A stretch of DNA of 64,000 bases, taken from assembly GCA_017640605.1 (NCBI GenBank), contig JAEPQH010000005.1:62001-126000 (forward strand). The letters are read 5' to 3'. The translations under genes were made by a program, and so were the position numbers. How positions within the stretch are numbered: position 1 is the first letter of the stretch; every line of letters begins with the position of its first letter. Positions 35,438-42,699 of the stretch are shown piece after piece. The notes under the pieces are model-generated. The model was not told the origin of the DNA and made no database searches. It saw nothing but the letters and a program-made list of their open reading frames with translations. This stretch comes from Balneolaceae bacterium (lineage in GTDB: Bacteria > Bacteroidota > Rhodothermia > Balneolales > Balneolaceae).

Positions 35438-36371
35438 TATCATCTCGATTAATGGCTTGGATGTAAAACTTGGTGAGCATAAATCATTCACAATGAATGT
35501 GGCCAAGTTACCAACGCACACTAACATTGATTTATCGGTACAGGTATTTCGTGCAAAAAAAGATGGTCCGGTACTTTTGCTTACCGGTGGCTTACATGGT
35601 GATGAAACCAATGGCATAGAGATCATCCGGCGAATGATTGAATCAAAGTCGCTACAACCTGAAATTGGAACAGTGATTGCTATCCCTATCGTAAATGTAT
35701 ATGGATTTATTTTTAACGAGCGTGGCGTGCCCGATGGAAAAGATATTAATCGGAGTTTTCCCGGTGCAAAAGATGGATCATTAGCAAGATTGCTCGCTTA
35801 TACGCTCATGCAATCCATACTACCCGTAGTTGATTGCGGCATTGATTTCCATACCGGTGGTGCAAGCAGAGCCAATTTCCCGCAAGTTCGTTGTACGTTT
35901 AATCAACCTGATGCAAAAATCTTAGCTAAAGCTTTTGGTGCACCTGTAATGTTGCACTCTGCGTTAATCAAGAATTCTTTTCGAATGGCAGCGCACAAAA
36001 AAGGGAAGCCTATCATTGTTTATGAAGCAGGAGAAACCCTAAGGTTTGATGAATTTGCGATTTCTGAAGGCATTGAAGGTACGATGCGTGTGATGGCACA
36101 TCTTGGAATGAAAACTCTAGATCAAGAAAAACCTACCACAAAGATGTTTAAGAAATCGATGTGGGTACGAGCCAAAAAATCAGGGTTATTTAATGCCACG
36201 ACTTCTTTGGGAGACATGGTACTTCCTAAACAAGAATTGGGGTATATTAGTGAGCCATTTGGTGGTAGAAAAGCAAGAATGTTATCTTCACAAAAAGGGA
36301 CTATCATCGGCTTGAACAATAACCCAATTGTTCATAAAGGCGATGCAATCATTCATTTAGCATATAATTAG
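35430..36371 (+). CDS. Succinylglutamate desuccinylase/aspartoacylase-like zinc hydrolase
   Basis: A 313-residue M14-like metallohydrolase. Zinc ligands are expected in GLHGDETNG (His and Glu) and DFHTGG (His), and the catalytic Glu in VYEAGE. RSFPGAKDGSLARLLAY is also typical. The beta-rich C-terminal ~80 residues are found in the AstE/AspA-like group that travels with RimK. It overlaps rimK by 8 bp, so a joint function is likely, perhaps hydrolysing an amide on a RimK product. Confidence 0.88.
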   Translation: MPDIISINGLDVKLGEHKSFTMNVAKLPTHTNIDLSVQVFRAKKDGPVLLLTGGLHGDETNGIEIIRRMIESKSLQPEIGTVIAIPIVNVYGFIFNERGVPDGKDINRSFPGAKDGSLARLLAYTLMQSILPVVDCGIDFHTGGASRANFPQVRCTFNQPDAKILAKAFGAPVMLHSALIKNSFRMAAHKKGKPIIVYEAGETLRFDEFAISEGIEGTMRVMAHLGMKTLDQEKPTTKMFKKSMWVRAKKSGLFNATTSLGDMVLPKQELGYISEPFGGRKARMLSSQKGTIIGLNNNPIVHKGDAIIHLAYN

Positions 36372-36381
36372 CAGCAATATT

Positions 36382-36729
36382 TTGGAATACGATTTACTAT
36401 TTACTTTAATCGATCACAGCGAATGGAAACAACTAACTGAAAAGGGCACCTTTGAGCCTCAGTCAATGATAGAAGATGGCGTTATTTACACTTATGAGGG
36501 CAAAAATATAGAGGCCGTTGCTAATTCAGAATTTCTTGATGCCACTAAGCTATTTTTATTGGTCATTGATCCACTGCGTATCCATGCACCAATAAAAAAA
36601 GTGAAAAAAGACTCTATAGAACTCCTTGAGATAAAAGGCACCTTCTCTATTGATGCTATTATAGATCGAATTCCTGTTTCAAAAAATAAAAAGGGCAAAT
36701 TCGAGATCAATATTAAGCATTTCGATTAA
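36382..36729 (+). CDS. DUF952 family protein
   Basis: A 115-residue protein with a TTG start. The early LFTLIDHSEWKQLTEKGTFEPQSM, the middle YTYEGKNIEAVANSEF and LFLLVIDPLRIHAPIKK follow the DUF952 pattern. DUF952 has an ADP-ribosyltransferase-like appearance to some annotators, but its role is unknown. The usual His in the FIHCS segment is not present here (VIYTYE), so activity may be altered. It sits 10 bp after the AstE-like gene. Confidence 0.7.
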   Translation: MEYDLLFTLIDHSEWKQLTEKGTFEPQSMIEDGVIYTYEGKNIEAVANSEFLDATKLFLLVIDPLRIHAPIKKVKKDSIELLEIKGTFSIDAIIDRIPVSKNKKGKFEINIKHFD

Positions 36730-36734
36730 GCTCA

Positions 36735-37631
36735 CTGAACCAACCGTTTACATATTATTTTATCGTAAATAGTCGCGCAAATTCGGGGCGTGCCACTCGT
36801 CGATTTGAAGAATTAAAACCCATAATCGACGCAAAATTTGATCAATATGAAGCTTTTCATACCAACACAGTTGATGAAATAGTGGAGATTGTAGCGTCTA
36901 ATGATTCACCGACATCAGTGTTTGTTGCTTGTGGTGGAGATGGTACTGCCCAAGCTGTTGCCAAACAATTGATTGGTAAAAACTCGATGTTAGGTATTAT
37001 ACCAATAGGGAGTGGTAACGATTTCGCGAAAATGTTGGGAAATGAAACGGATCAAATTGCGTATTTAGATATCCTTTTAAATGGTGTACCTGTAGCTTTC
37101 GATTCTATTACGTGGGACAAGGGCGTTTGCATTAACACTTTAGGGATTGGCGTTGATGGCTTGACCAACAAATATGCTGCAAAAAGTAAAGTTCTTAGAG
37201 GAAAGCTGAAGTATGTGTTTGCGGCTGCTAAAGCTATTCTTTCCATTTCGAAATCTAAAGTTAAAGTAAAGATCAATGATGAAACTCATGAAGAGAGCTT
37301 TGATACGTACCTTGCGTTAGCAACCAATGGCCGTTGGGAGGGAGGTTCTTATCAGTTATCTCCTAATTCCAGTTCAAGCGATGGAATTTTTGAATTACAT
37401 GTTGCTGCCATCAAGAGCCGAATTCAATTGTTTTATCAATTTTTGAGGTTGTCTTTTTTTGGATCGTTCTCTCAGCACATCCTCAAAACATATACATGTA
37501 CAAAAGCTAAATTACAGTTTGATCGGTCTTTTCCGGCTCACTGTGATGGGGAAGACATTGGTTTCATTACAGATATTGAGTTTATTATGAACCCGGGTTC
37601 TTTAAAGGTTATTACAAAGGGTAACAATTAA
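36735..37631 (+). CDS. Diacylglycerol-kinase-family lipid kinase, apparent CTG start
   Basis: The conserved N-terminal strand of the DAGK catalytic domain (FTYYFIVNSRANSGRATRRF) is encoded in frame upstream of the first canonical start (GTG at 36882). The frame is open back to a stop at 36714-36716, with no ATG, GTG or TTG before 36882. CTG at 36735, 5 bp after the DUF952 stop, gives a 298-residue protein of normal family length. Other motifs are ACGGDGTAQAVA and GSGNDFAKMLG. The family phosphorylates diacylglycerol, ceramide or related lipids. Confidence 0.8.
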   Translation: MNQPFTYYFIVNSRANSGRATRRFEELKPIIDAKFDQYEAFHTNTVDEIVEIVASNDSPTSVFVACGGDGTAQAVAKQLIGKNSMLGIIPIGSGNDFAKMLGNETDQIAYLDILLNGVPVAFDSITWDKGVCINTLGIGVDGLTNKYAAKSKVLRGKLKYVFAAAKAILSISKSKVKVKINDETHEESFDTYLALATNGRWEGGSYQLSPNSSSSDGIFELHVAAIKSRIQLFYQFLRLSFFGSFSQHILKTYTCTKAKLQFDRSFPAHCDGEDIGFITDIEFIMNPGSLKVITKGNN

Positions 37632-37707
37632 TTTACACACCCTTCGCAACTTAATAATGTTCTCTTCGGATAATTGCCCGTTATCAAAAATCACATTTAT
37701 TATCGCT

Positions 37708-38379
37708 ATGAGAGAACCTGTCAAAAAAATAAAACGCTATAAAGAATATCATCGCAATCATTATGGCTTAAAAATCCAGATTGGATTAATTGCAAGTTTA
37801 GCCATTTTTGTAATTGTATTTAATCTAAACCTGACTTCCGCTCCGCCCGAAGCTATGATTTTAGAACTTCCTGAAGAAGTATTTATGGAAGAAGTTGTAC
37901 AGACTAAACAAGTCTCTACGCCACCACCGCCACCAAGGCCACCGGTTCCGGTTGAAGTTCCAAATGATGAAATTATAGAAGATGATATTGTAGCTCTAGA
38001 TCTGGAATTCGATTTAGACGGACCTATGGATTTACCACCTCCGCCGCCACCGGCTAGCGACGAAGAAGAAGCAGAAATATTTGTAGTTGTAGAACAACCA
38101 CCAGTGTTGATTGGAGGAATCGCAAGCGTGCAGAAACGAATAAAGTACCCTGAATTGGCCAGAAATGCCGGTATTGAAGGACGTGTTGTTATACAATTTG
38201 TTGTAACTAGCGAAGGTGAGGTTATTAATCCTCGAGTAGTAAGAGGTATTGGCGGAGGCTGTGATGAAGCAGCACTCGAGGCTTTAAAGTACGCTAAATT
38301 TGAACCCGGATATCAGCGGGGTAGACCCGTAAATGTAAGTTATAGCTTACCCATTACATTTTCTTTGAATACAAAATAA
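37708..38379 (+). CDS. tonB: TonB energy transducer (first of tandem pair)
   Basis: A 223-residue protein starting at ATG 37708 (MREPVKKIKRYKEYHRNHYG). One membrane helix lies at ~26-44. A Pro-rich periplasmic linker (PPPPPRPPVPVEVP and DLPPPPPPAS) follows, then a C-terminal TonB domain (YPELARNAGIEGRVVIQFVV, VRGIGGGCDEAALEAL, FEPGYQRGRPV). It couples the proton-motive force to outer-membrane receptors. No exbB or exbD gene is nearby. It is highly similar to the next gene, and a terminator at 38402-38429 lies between them. Confidence 0.93.
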   Translation: MREPVKKIKRYKEYHRNHYGLKIQIGLIASLAIFVIVFNLNLTSAPPEAMILELPEEVFMEEVVQTKQVSTPPPPPRPPVPVEVPNDEIIEDDIVALDLEFDLDGPMDLPPPPPPASDEEEAEIFVVVEQPPVLIGGIASVQKRIKYPELARNAGIEGRVVIQFVVTSEGEVINPRVVRGIGGGCDEAALEALKYAKFEPGYQRGRPVNVSYSLPITFSLNTK

Positions 38380-38401
38380 AGAGCCAAAGTCTTTAATTAT
38401 T

Positions 38402-38429
38402 AAATAGCCCTTAAGAGGGCTATTTTTTT
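38402..38429 (+). terminator. Rho-independent terminator between the two tonB genes
   Basis: A 10-bp perfect stem AAATAGCCCT/AGGGCTATTT with loop TAAG (38402-38425) is followed by a T run. It ends the first tonB transcript 23 bp after the stop codon, so the second tonB must have its own promoter. Confidence 0.88.
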
Positions 38430-38487
38430 ATGAAAGCGATTTCATCAAATCTTCATACATCTCTGTTATCATCTATTAACAATTGAT

Positions 38488-38494
38488 AGGAGGT
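38488..38494 (+). promoter_or_regulatory. Strong Shine-Dalgarno site for the second tonB
   Basis: AGGAGGT lies 5 bp before the ATG at 38500. Perfect SD sequences are rare in this window, where most genes have poor or no SD. The second TonB may therefore be translated especially well. Confidence 0.7.
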
Positions 38495-38499
38495 ATATT

Positions 38500-39183
38500 A
38501 TGAAAGAGCCAATCACAAGAATGAAACGTAACAGCACCCTACGTAAAAACTATTTTATCAGTATAGAATTGGGATTAATATTTTCGTTAGCCCTGTTCAT
38601 TTTTCTGTTTAAGATGGATTTTTACCCACAACAAGGCGACGAACAAGTATTTTTTGAAGTTCAGGAAGAAGTATTTGTAGAAGAAATAGTTCAAACTAAA
38701 CAAACCGACACACCGCCACCGCCACCAAGACCGCCGGTTCCGGTTGAAGTTCCTAATGATGAAATCATTGCAGACGACATCGTTGAGCTTGATTTAGAAT
38801 TTGATCTTGATGGACCGATGGATTTACCACCGCCACCACCAAAACAAGCTGAAGAAGAAATTGAAGACGAAATATTTGTTGTTGTTGAGCAGCCACCTGT
38901 TTTAATAGGTGGAATAGCAGGAGTTCAAAAACGCATTGTTTATCCTGAGCTTGCACTAAAAGTAGGAATCGAAGGTAGAGTAGTAGTTCAATTCGTTGTA
39001 GATAGAGAGGGTAGAGTTGTAAATCCTGTTGTGATGCGAGGAATTGGAGGTGGATGTGATGAAGAAGCTATCAGAGCTGTAAAAACTGCGAAATTCCAAC
39101 CCGGTATGCAACGTGGTAGACCAGTATCAGTTAGATATTCACTACCGATTACATTTAAAATCTACAATAAAGACAGTAAATAA
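38500..39183 (+). CDS. tonB: TonB energy transducer (second of tandem pair)
   Basis: A 227-residue TonB with the same architecture as its neighbour: basic N-terminus, one membrane helix at ~19-38, Pro-rich linker (PPPPPRPPVPVEVP, DLPPPPPKQAEEE) and TonB domain (YPELALKVGIEGRVVVQFVV, VMRGIGGGCDEEAIRAV). The linker and C-terminal domain are near-identical to the first copy, whereas the N-terminal helix differs. This pattern suggests duplication with ongoing exchange. It has its own strong SD and, because of the terminator, its own promoter. Its stop is 3 bp from that of the convergent receiver gene. Confidence 0.93.
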   Translation: MKEPITRMKRNSTLRKNYFISIELGLIFSLALFIFLFKMDFYPQQGDEQVFFEVQEEVFVEEIVQTKQTDTPPPPPRPPVPVEVPNDEIIADDIVELDLEFDLDGPMDLPPPPPKQAEEEIEDEIFVVVEQPPVLIGGIAGVQKRIVYPELALKVGIEGRVVVQFVVDREGRVVNPVVMRGIGGGCDEEAIRAVKTAKFQPGMQRGRPVSVRYSLPITFKIYNKDSK

Positions 39184-39186
39184 AGA

Positions 39187-39546
39187 TTAGGAAAGTTTGT
39201 CGACGGAGTCTTTAAGTATAGAAAAACTAATAGGCTTCACCAAATAATCCACATAGTTTACAGCTTCAGCTCGATCCCGGTTATAAGAATCAGAATTACC
39301 AGTGATGAAAATAACCGGGCTTTTTATGTCTTCTTTTTGAATGGTAATCATTGCTTCGATTCCATCAATATCATCTTCGAGCATAATATCCATTAAGATA
39401 AGATCCGGTGTTAACTCTTTAGCTAATCGAATAGCTTCACCGCCTTCAGTAACTGTAGCAATTACTTCCATATCCATTTTCTCCATCATTTTTGTGAGGA
39501 GTAATGAAAGTACTTTATCGTCTTCTACAATTAGAACTTTTCTCAT
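39187..39546 (-). CDS. Stand-alone response-regulator receiver domain
   Basis: A 119-residue CheY-like receiver. The start at ATG 39544-39546 gives MRKVLIVEDDKVLSLLL; the longer frame to 39612 adds residues with no family match. Asp-Asp of the acidic pocket is in VEDD, the phospho-acceptor Asp is in LILMDIML, the conserved Thr is in IFITGNSD and Lys is in YLVKPI. There is no output domain and no histidine kinase nearby, so it probably acts in a phosphorelay or by protein contact. Confidence 0.9.
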   Translation of the reverse strand: MRKVLIVEDDKVLSLLLTKMMEKMDMEVIATVTEGGEAIRLAKELTPDLILMDIMLEDDIDGIEAMITIQKEDIKSPVIFITGNSDSYNRDRAEAVNYVDYLVKPISFSILKDSVDKLS

Positions 39547-40003
39547 AACACACCGTGCGAAATTACCTACATAGTTTTTATACCGAGCAAATGTAAGAGG
39601 ATACACTCGCAATTGCTAAGGCTAGACCTAAGATTATATGAAACTAACCAAGTTTAAAATTTCGAAATGTAAACTCTACAATTTCAACTTATCGGCATTG
39701 ATTGATAAAGGTTAAGTGACTATCCCAGAATTACTAATTATTCAAGCAATACATAGTGGACTAATTTGGTGGATTAAGTCTATGAAAAGTTTTTTGATGA
39801 GTTCTGGATTTAAAGTGAGTTAATTAGTTATGAAAGCTTTGCCCGGCAAAAGCTAATCAGTAATAAAAGTGGAGTAATCTATTTGTCTGCTTTTATAAAA
39901 CTAAATGTCCGCTGATATAAATATTCAAATCAAACCAAGCATTAACACGGTAAATAATTACCCTATAATATATATTATGTAAAGTTGTTATGATAAAGGG
40001 AGA
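39547..40003. other. 457-bp gap with small hairpins
   Basis: This lies between the receiver gene and the peroxiredoxin gene, both on the minus strand. No gene is supported on either strand. A near-palindrome AGCTTTGCCCGGCAAAAGCT (39836-39855) and the hairpin at the peroxiredoxin stop (39998-40014) are the only structures I can point to. The remainder is AT-rich and probably contains the promoter of the receiver gene. A small regulatory RNA is possible but not shown. Confidence 0.4.
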
Positions 40004-40014
40004 TCAAATCTCCC
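39998..40014 (-). terminator. Weak hairpin terminator overlapping the peroxiredoxin stop
   Basis: A 7-bp stem GGGAGAT/ATCTCCC with a 3-nt loop spans the TGA stop codon (40004-40006). On the minus strand it is followed by TTTAT. The stem is GC-rich but the T run is short, so this is only a possible terminator for the der-membrane protein-peroxiredoxin transcript. Confidence 0.45.
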
Positions 40015-40468
40015 CTAGAATGCGTTGTATTGCATTGAAGTTTGGTAATTGATCGCTTGTCTCATGAATTTCTTCATACCTTACAAACCCATTCTTATCA
40101 ATTACGAATGCAGATCTTTTGGACACGCCATGCATTCCAAAGAAATCTTCATCAAAAACTCCATAAGCTTTCATCGCATCTTTGTTGAAATCGCTCAACA
40201 ACTCAAAGTTCAAATTCTGAGCTTTTTTAAATGTTTTCTGAACAAACAATGAATCTACACTGATACCAAACACTTTAGCGTCTAGTGCCTCATAAATTTT
40301 CATGTTATCTCGTACAGAACATAATTCTTCGGTACATGTACTTGAAAATGCCAAAGGATAAAACAATAGAACAATGTTCGTCTCCCCGATTAGATTATTT
40401 AAACTTATCTGCTCGAACTCACCATTCTGTAATTCGAAATTCGGTGCTTTTTTATTTAATAAGCTCAT
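40004..40468 (-). CDS. Peroxiredoxin (AhpE-like)
   Basis: A 154-residue thioredoxin-fold peroxidase. The peroxidatic Cys is in PLAFSSTCTEELCSVRD, with Ser in place of the first Thr of the PxxxTxxC motif and a second Cys five residues later. SAFVIDKNGFVRYEE is the usual C-terminal strand. The form resembles AhpE-type 1-Cys peroxiredoxins. It should reduce H2O2 or organic peroxides. It overlaps the upstream membrane protein gene by 1 bp. Confidence 0.9.
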   Translation of the reverse strand: MSLLNKKAPNFELQNGEFEQISLNNLIGETNIVLLFYPLAFSSTCTEELCSVRDNMKIYEALDAKVFGISVDSLFVQKTFKKAQNLNFELLSDFNKDAMKAYGVFDEDFFGMHGVSKRSAFVIDKNGFVRYEEIHETSDQLPNFNAIQRILGEI

Positions 40469-41082
40469 TAACTTTGATTTTCGATTTTTGTTTTAGCTAC
40501 TTTTTTAAATCCAATAGATCCTACCAGCATTCCCAAAGCAAATAATGCAAGCGCAATATTTTGAGTAAACAGAGTATCACCAATGTTTACAAACCAATAA
40601 AGTGCAAATGCAATTGCTAATATAATGCATGCTAATAATAGTAAAGTTCTATGCTTATATAAGAAGTGATTGATGCTGATTACAAGCAAAGCTACAATTA
40701 ACGCCCCACCCTGATACGTAATCCAAAGCAATTCTTTTATTACATCTGCTTGGTTAATCATTGGATAAAACAAGACACCCAATATTGGCAGCAACGTCAT
40801 CGGTAAAGGAAATCTGGCAAATATCGGTTTAGAGTTCCGGGTTTTGACGAATAAGCCACATAATAAGCTTGCCATGGCCAACAACTCTCCCCACTCGTTA
40901 GCAACGTCTGTGTAGTCAGTCACAATCATTCCCGTAATTATACCTATCAGTAAAAACAAAATCGAAAGCCCAAAAAATAAATTCGACAAAGATTTTGCTT
41001 TATAAGCCACATTAAATAAAAGTATCGAACTTATACACCCGGAAATAATCAGAAGTATATTTATCCAATTTATAGATAACAT
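40468..41082 (-). CDS. Membrane protein of unknown function, six to seven helices
   Basis: A 204-residue very hydrophobic protein with about six or seven predicted helices (for example LLIISGCISSILLFNVAY, LIVALLVISINHFLY and LLACIILAIAFALYWFV). No motif or family is recognised with confidence. It lies between der and the peroxiredoxin gene with 8-bp and overlapping junctions. It is therefore in their operon, but that context does not suggest a specific role. Confidence 0.75.
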   Translation of the reverse strand: MLSINWINILLIISGCISSILLFNVAYKAKSLSNLFFGLSILFLLIGIITGMIVTDYTDVANEWGELLAMASLLCGLFVKTRNSKPIFARFPLPMTLLPILGVLFYPMINQADVIKELLWITYQGGALIVALLVISINHFLYKHRTLLLLACIILAIAFALYWFVNIGDTLFTQNIALALFALGMLVGSIGFKKVAKTKIENQS

Positions 41083-41090
41083 TTGCGTAC

Positions 41091-42398
41091 TTACTTCTGC
41101 TTAAAAGTCATTGTTATGGGTACACCTGTAAATCCATATTTATCACGAATTTTATTCTCCAAATATCGGCGATAATTAGGTGGTAAATCTTGCGGACTAT
41201 TCATGAAGAATTTGAAAACCGGTGGATTTGATTTTACCTGACTCGCATAGCTAATTTTGAGTTGTTTCCCGCGCTTCATGGGTAACGGGCGAGCGTGTAG
41301 AATTTCATCCAGGAAATTATTGAATTCTGAAGTACTAATTTGCTTAGCACGTTCTCTCAGTACCTCATCGGTCATTTCAATAACTCTGTGAATCCTTTTC
41401 TTGTTAACCGCTGAAATAGTTACAATTGGCACGTAATTTAGCTGAGGTACCGACTCATAGATGTAGGTCTCAAACTCTTTTACAGTGTTTGTGTCTTTGT
41501 CATCTATCAAATCCCACTTATTTAATACGATAATCAAGCCTTTATTAAATTTTTCGGCTTCTCGTAGTACTCGCTTATCCTGATCCTCAAATCCACGAAC
41601 TGCATCTAAGATTAAAACAGCTACATCGCACTCTCTAATTGCTTTTTCAGTTCTAACCGTAGAATAAAACTCAATGTTTTCTTTTACTTTAACCCTCTTT
41701 CTTAAGCCTGCAGTATCAACCAGAATGTACTCTCTCCCATCAAATTCCAGCTTACTGTTGATGGTATCACGAGTTGTTCCTGCTATATCAGTTACGATGG
41801 ATCGTTCATCATTTAACAATGCATTAACCAAGCTGCTTTTACCCACGTTCGGTCGACCTACGAATGCAAGTTTAGGTGCAGTTTCTTCTTGTTCAGGCTC
41901 TTTTTCTGGTAGTAATTCTACCACTCGATCGAGTAAATCTCCACTTCCTGACCCGCTAATCCCAGAAATGGGGAAAATTTCATCAAATCCTAACTCATAA
42001 AACTCTGATGCATTTAACCTTCTCATCTCATTATCGGCCTTATTGGCTACTACCAATACCGGTTTTTCTTGCTGACGAAGTAGATTCGCTACTGATTTAT
42101 CAAGAGTATTAATACCAGATTCCACATCAACAACAAAAAGAACTAAATCTGATTCTTCTAGTGCTATGTGAACTTGCTCCCGAATTCCCACTACCATCAC
42201 ATCCATGTCGTCGGGTAAATAGCCGCCGGTGTCAATTACAGTAAAATCAACGCCATTCCAATACGATTCTCCATAGTGTCGATCGCGGGTTACTCCATAT
42301 TCATCGTGAACAATGGCACGTCTTTCACCAATCAAGCGATTAAAAATTGTAGATTTACCAACGTTTGGACGTCCAACTATAGAAACAACAGGAAGCAT
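41091..42398 (-). CDS. der: Ribosome-assembly GTPase Der (EngA)
   Basis: A 435-residue Der with two consecutive GTPase domains and a KH-like C-terminal domain. The two P-loops are GRPNVGKST (near 8-16) and GRPNVGKSS (near 180). DTGGY and DTAGLR are the G3 motifs, and NKAD and NKWD the G4 motifs. The C-terminus ([19 protein letters not shown]) is standard. It acts in 50S subunit maturation. It is the first gene of the minus-strand trio ending with the peroxiredoxin. Confidence 0.97.
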   Translation of the reverse strand: MLPVVSIVGRPNVGKSTIFNRLIGERRAIVHDEYGVTRDRHYGESYWNGVDFTVIDTGGYLPDDMDVMVVGIREQVHIALEESDLVLFVVDVESGINTLDKSVANLLRQQEKPVLVVANKADNEMRRLNASEFYELGFDEIFPISGISGSGSGDLLDRVVELLPEKEPEQEETAPKLAFVGRPNVGKSSLVNALLNDERSIVTDIAGTTRDTINSKLEFDGREYILVDTAGLRKRVKVKENIEFYSTVRTEKAIRECDVAVLILDAVRGFEDQDKRVLREAEKFNKGLIIVLNKWDLIDDKDTNTVKEFETYIYESVPQLNYVPIVTISAVNKKRIHRVIEMTDEVLRERAKQISTSEFNNFLDEILHARPLPMKRGKQLKISYASQVKSNPPVFKFFMNSPQDLPPNYRRYLENKIRDKYGFTGVPITMTFKQK

Positions 42399-42459
42399 TT
42401 AATAAATTGAATTAGTAGTTTTTGCCTAAAAGTACGCATTTTTCAAACAACACTTAGCC

Positions 42460-42699
42460 ATGCTTAGCAGCTTATACGAAATACTTGGTTTTTTTGGAGC
42501 ACTTGGCCTATCGCTCGTCATTTTTATTCTATCGATTTTCTGGATTGCTGGCCTTGCTGGAATTACGCTTCCTGTAGACGGCGGAAAACCAAAATTTAGT
42601 GGCTGGAAGGTTGCTTTAGCTTTGTTCGTTCCTATTTATCCTATCTATTGGTTAATTAGGGATATCATTGAGCAGCATATGTTTATGAAGAAAAACTAA
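42460..42699 (+). CDS. Small two-helix membrane protein, unknown function
   Basis: A 79-residue protein with two hydrophobic segments (about 7-35 and 48-66) joined by a short loop, ending in a Lys/His-rich tail. The family is not recognised, but the composition and the clean start make it a believable gene. It is divergent from der by 61 bp, and its stop directly abuts the stop of the convergent helicase gene. Confidence 0.7.
   Translation: MLSSLYEILGFFGALGLSLVIFILSIFWIAGLAGITLPVDGGKPKFSGWKVALALFVPIYPIYWLIRDIIEQHMFMKKN

Noticed and set aside
36882-37631. Lipid kinase starting at GTG 36882
   Set aside because: This would remove the conserved first strand of the catalytic domain, which is encoded in frame just upstream.
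37921-38860. CCACCGCCACC-type tracts as a possible repeat element
   Set aside because: They encode the Pro-rich linkers of the two TonB proteins, so they are explained by coding.
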